A DNA stretch of 64,000 bases from DASRFA01 sp035651755 (GTDB lineage: Bacteria; Desulfobacterota; Binatia; UBA12015), in assembly GCA_035651755.1 (NCBI GenBank), contig DASRFA010000018.1:124001-188000 (forward strand). Reading direction: 5' to 3'. Within the stretch, counting starts at the first letter, position 1; every line of letters starts with the position of its first letter. The translations under genes were made by a program, and so were the position numbers. The notes under the pieces were generated by a model, which was not told where the DNA came from, ran no database searches, and worked only from the letters and a program-made list of their open reading frames with translations. Shown here one piece after another: positions 62,817 to 64,000 of the stretch.

Positions 62817-63725
62817 CTACGCCGTCCTGGGGATGCCCTGCTCTTCGCGCGCGGTTTCGCGGACCGGCTCCGCGTTCGGCGCCGGCTGGATGCCCGACCC
62901 GTACTCGCGCGCGTAGACCTTGGTGAACTCGGCGCCGAGGAACAGGATCTGCGCCGAGTAGTAGATCCAGATGAGGAGCAGCACCAGAGCGCCCGCGGCG
63001 CCGTAAGACGACGCCGCGTTCTCGGTCGCCAGGTAGGCGGAGATGACTTCCTTCCCGACGGCGAAGAGGACGGCGGTCGCGACCGCTCCGATCCAGACGT
63101 CGCGCCAGCGGACCTCCGCGTCGGGCACGATCTTGAACGTCGCGGCGAAGAGCCCGGTCGTCACGAGAAACGAGGTCGACGCCTCGACGATCTTCCAGGC
63201 GATCGTCCGGTCCTCGGCGGGGCCGCCGAGCTTGACCGCGATCGTCTCCAGGACCGCGCTCAGGACGAGCGAGACCAGCATCAGGAAGCCGATCCCGAGC
63301 ACCATCGTGAACGAGAAGAAGCGGTTCTTCATCATCGCGACGACGCCCTGATCGGGCTTGGGCTGGACTTGCCAGATCGTGTCGAGCGCGTCCTGCAGCT
63401 GCGCGAAGAGACCGGTCGCGCCGACGAGCAGCGTCGCGAAGCCGATGATGGTCGCGAGCCAATCCGTCTTGGACGACGTCCGCGGCGCAAGCATCGTCCG
63501 CACGGCCTCCGCCGCGTGCGGCCCGATCAGGCGCTGGATCTGCGCGATCGCCTGGTCCTCGGCGCCCGAAAGGAAGAGCTCGGCGAACCCGAGCGCGATG
63601 ACCAGCACCGGCGCGAGCGCGAAGACGGTGTAGTAGGCGAACGCCGCGGCGAGGCGCGGCGCCTTGTCGGCCATCCAGGCCTCGTAGGTCGCCCGGAGGA
63701 GCTTCCACACCGTGCGCGCGTTCAT
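62817..63725 (-). CDS. YihY/BrkB family inner-membrane protein
   Basis: A 302-residue protein with six hydrophobic segments. RLAAAFAYYTVFALAPVLVI near the N-terminus, TSSKTDWLATIIGFATLLVG, FAQLQDALDTIWQVQ, AEVRWRDVWIGAVATAVLFA and SSYGAAGALVLLLIWIYYSA QIL-type motifs are diagnostic of the YihY/BrkB (formerly RNase BN-like) family. The role is unproven; proposed functions include transport or envelope integrity. GGAG precedes ATG 63725. Its 3' end lies against the DUF3175 pseudogene (convergent). Confidence 0.9.
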   Translation of the reverse strand: MNARTVWKLLRATYEAWMADKAPRLAAAFAYYTVFALAPVLVIALGFAELFLSGAEDQAIAQIQRLIGPHAAEAVRTMLAPRTSSKTDWLATIIGFATLLVGATGLFAQLQDALDTIWQVQPKPDQGVVAMMKNRFFSFTMVLGIGFLMLVSLVLSAVLETIAVKLGGPAEDRTIAWKIVEASTSFLVTTGLFAATFKIVPDAEVRWRDVWIGAVATAVLFAVGKEVISAYLATENAASSYGAAGALVLLLIWIYYSAQILFLGAEFTKVYAREYGSGIQPAPNAEPVRETAREEQGIPRTA

Positions 63726-63817
63726 CGTCGTCTCCAGCCGCCGCGGCTCGACGCGACGTCGGTCCCGCGCCCGGCTGTCCGGGCGCGGGCCGACGACCTC
63801 CCCGCGGTGACCCGCTC

Positions 63818-64000
63818 CTACTTCAGCAGGCCGCGGCGGAAGTCCTGATCCATCGAGCCGGCGGCGTGCTCGACCCGGTCGGCCGCGGCGCTCGTCCGGT
63901 CGGCCGCCTGCTCCGTGCGCGACGCCGCGTTCTCGACGCGCGTGACGGTCGTCGTGTCGACACTCACCCTCTGCTCGCGCTCGCCGCCGAACAGGTAGCC
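63818..64000 (-). CDS. C-terminal part of an alanine-zipper/coiled-coil protein
   Basis: The last 60 codons of a minus-strand gene whose start lies beyond the window: ...RVENAASRTEQAADRTSAAA then DRVEHAAGSMDQDFRRGLLK and TAG. Ala occurs at regular spacing with Asp/Arg/Glu, giving a heptad-like pattern (AASRTEQ, AADRTSA, AADRVEH, AAGSMDQ) like the alanine zippers of small outer-membrane lipoproteins. The visible sequence has no other domain. It lies 92 bp upstream of the BrkB gene on the same strand. Confidence 0.6.
   Translation of the reverse strand, partial: GYLFGGEREQRVSVDTTTVTRVENAASRTEQAADRTSAAADRVEHAAGSMDQDFRRGLLK

Noticed and set aside
61888..62916. Plus-strand protein containing RETLPSPRSAKPNG-type peptides
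   Set aside because: These peptides are translations of the hairpin repeat itself; similar peptides appear at 36394 and 37571. Only the DUF3175 fragments at 62437-62770 look protein-derived.

Overview
The window is a high-GC bacterial chromosome segment (about 70% or more G+C by eye). It is densely packed on both strands, with no rRNA, tRNA, insertion sequence, prophage or CRISPR array that I can recognise. The gene content suggests a soil or sediment heterotroph: an SCP-x type thiolase, three CaiB/BaiF CoA-transferase domains in two genes, an enoyl-CoA hydratase, amidohydrolases, a Zn alcohol dehydrogenase, a TauD/TfdA dioxygenase, an F420-type (Ddn-like) oxidoreductase and two DUF3604 proteins. 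Four secreted proteins carry Cys-rich repeats, Pro/Thr-rich linkers or a shared C-terminal module. I associate this mix with Candidatus Binatota (Desulfobacterota_B) or relatives; that placement is inference from gene content only.

Layout. 1-5.7 kb: 3' end of a thiolase, an aldo/keto reductase, a secreted module protein, a MATE exporter and a GST-like protein. 5.7-15 kb: DUF3604 protein, DUF427 protein, a large membrane spermidine-synthase/TPR fusion, DUF4239 protein, amidohydrolase and O-methyltransferase. 15-21.4 kb: a winged-helix/TPR regulator, then a leftward run of parvulin isomerase, DUF3604 lipoprotein and an unusual MurF-like ligase fused to an M23 peptidase. 21.5-27.2 kb: PEBP, enoyl-CoA hydratase, ApaH, D-aminoacylase-like amidohydrolase and an orphan cobyrinate amidase. 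27.2-32 kb: a leftward HPF-HtpX-P-type ATPase-PsiE operon whose last three genes overlap by 4 bases, divergent from an NhaR-like regulator. 33-40.3 kb: hydrolase, DUF5996, hypotheticals, an oxidoreductase, Ddn-like protein and NhaA. 40.3-46 kb: flavin reductase-PQQ propeller pair, TauD and a double CaiB fusion. 46-54.9 kb: two large secreted proteins, Zn-ADH, a dimeric-barrel protein, an APC permease and a TerB-like protein. 54.9-60.7 kb: CaiB, then two divergent coupled gene pairs, metallophosphoesterase-nucleotidyltransferase and FRG-RecQ. 60.7-64 kb: a secreted protein, a hairpin-repeat array, a frameshifted DUF3175 gene, a BrkB protein and the C-terminus of an alanine-zipper protein.

Most notable: (1) a divergent cluster in which an FRG-domain gene overlaps a RecQ helicase gene (GTGA) and, across a 253-bp control region, a metallophosphoesterase gene overlaps a nucleotidyltransferase gene (ATGA), which looks like a nucleic-acid defence or repair module; (2) a dispersed intergenic double-hairpin repeat at four loci, with a third block that occurs only after the last unit of three of them; (3) a Mur ligase-M23 peptidase fusion in one polypeptide; (4) a secretion-associated C-terminal module shared by two otherwise unrelated exported proteins; (5) a DUF3175 gene broken by two compensating frameshifts directly beside a repeat array.
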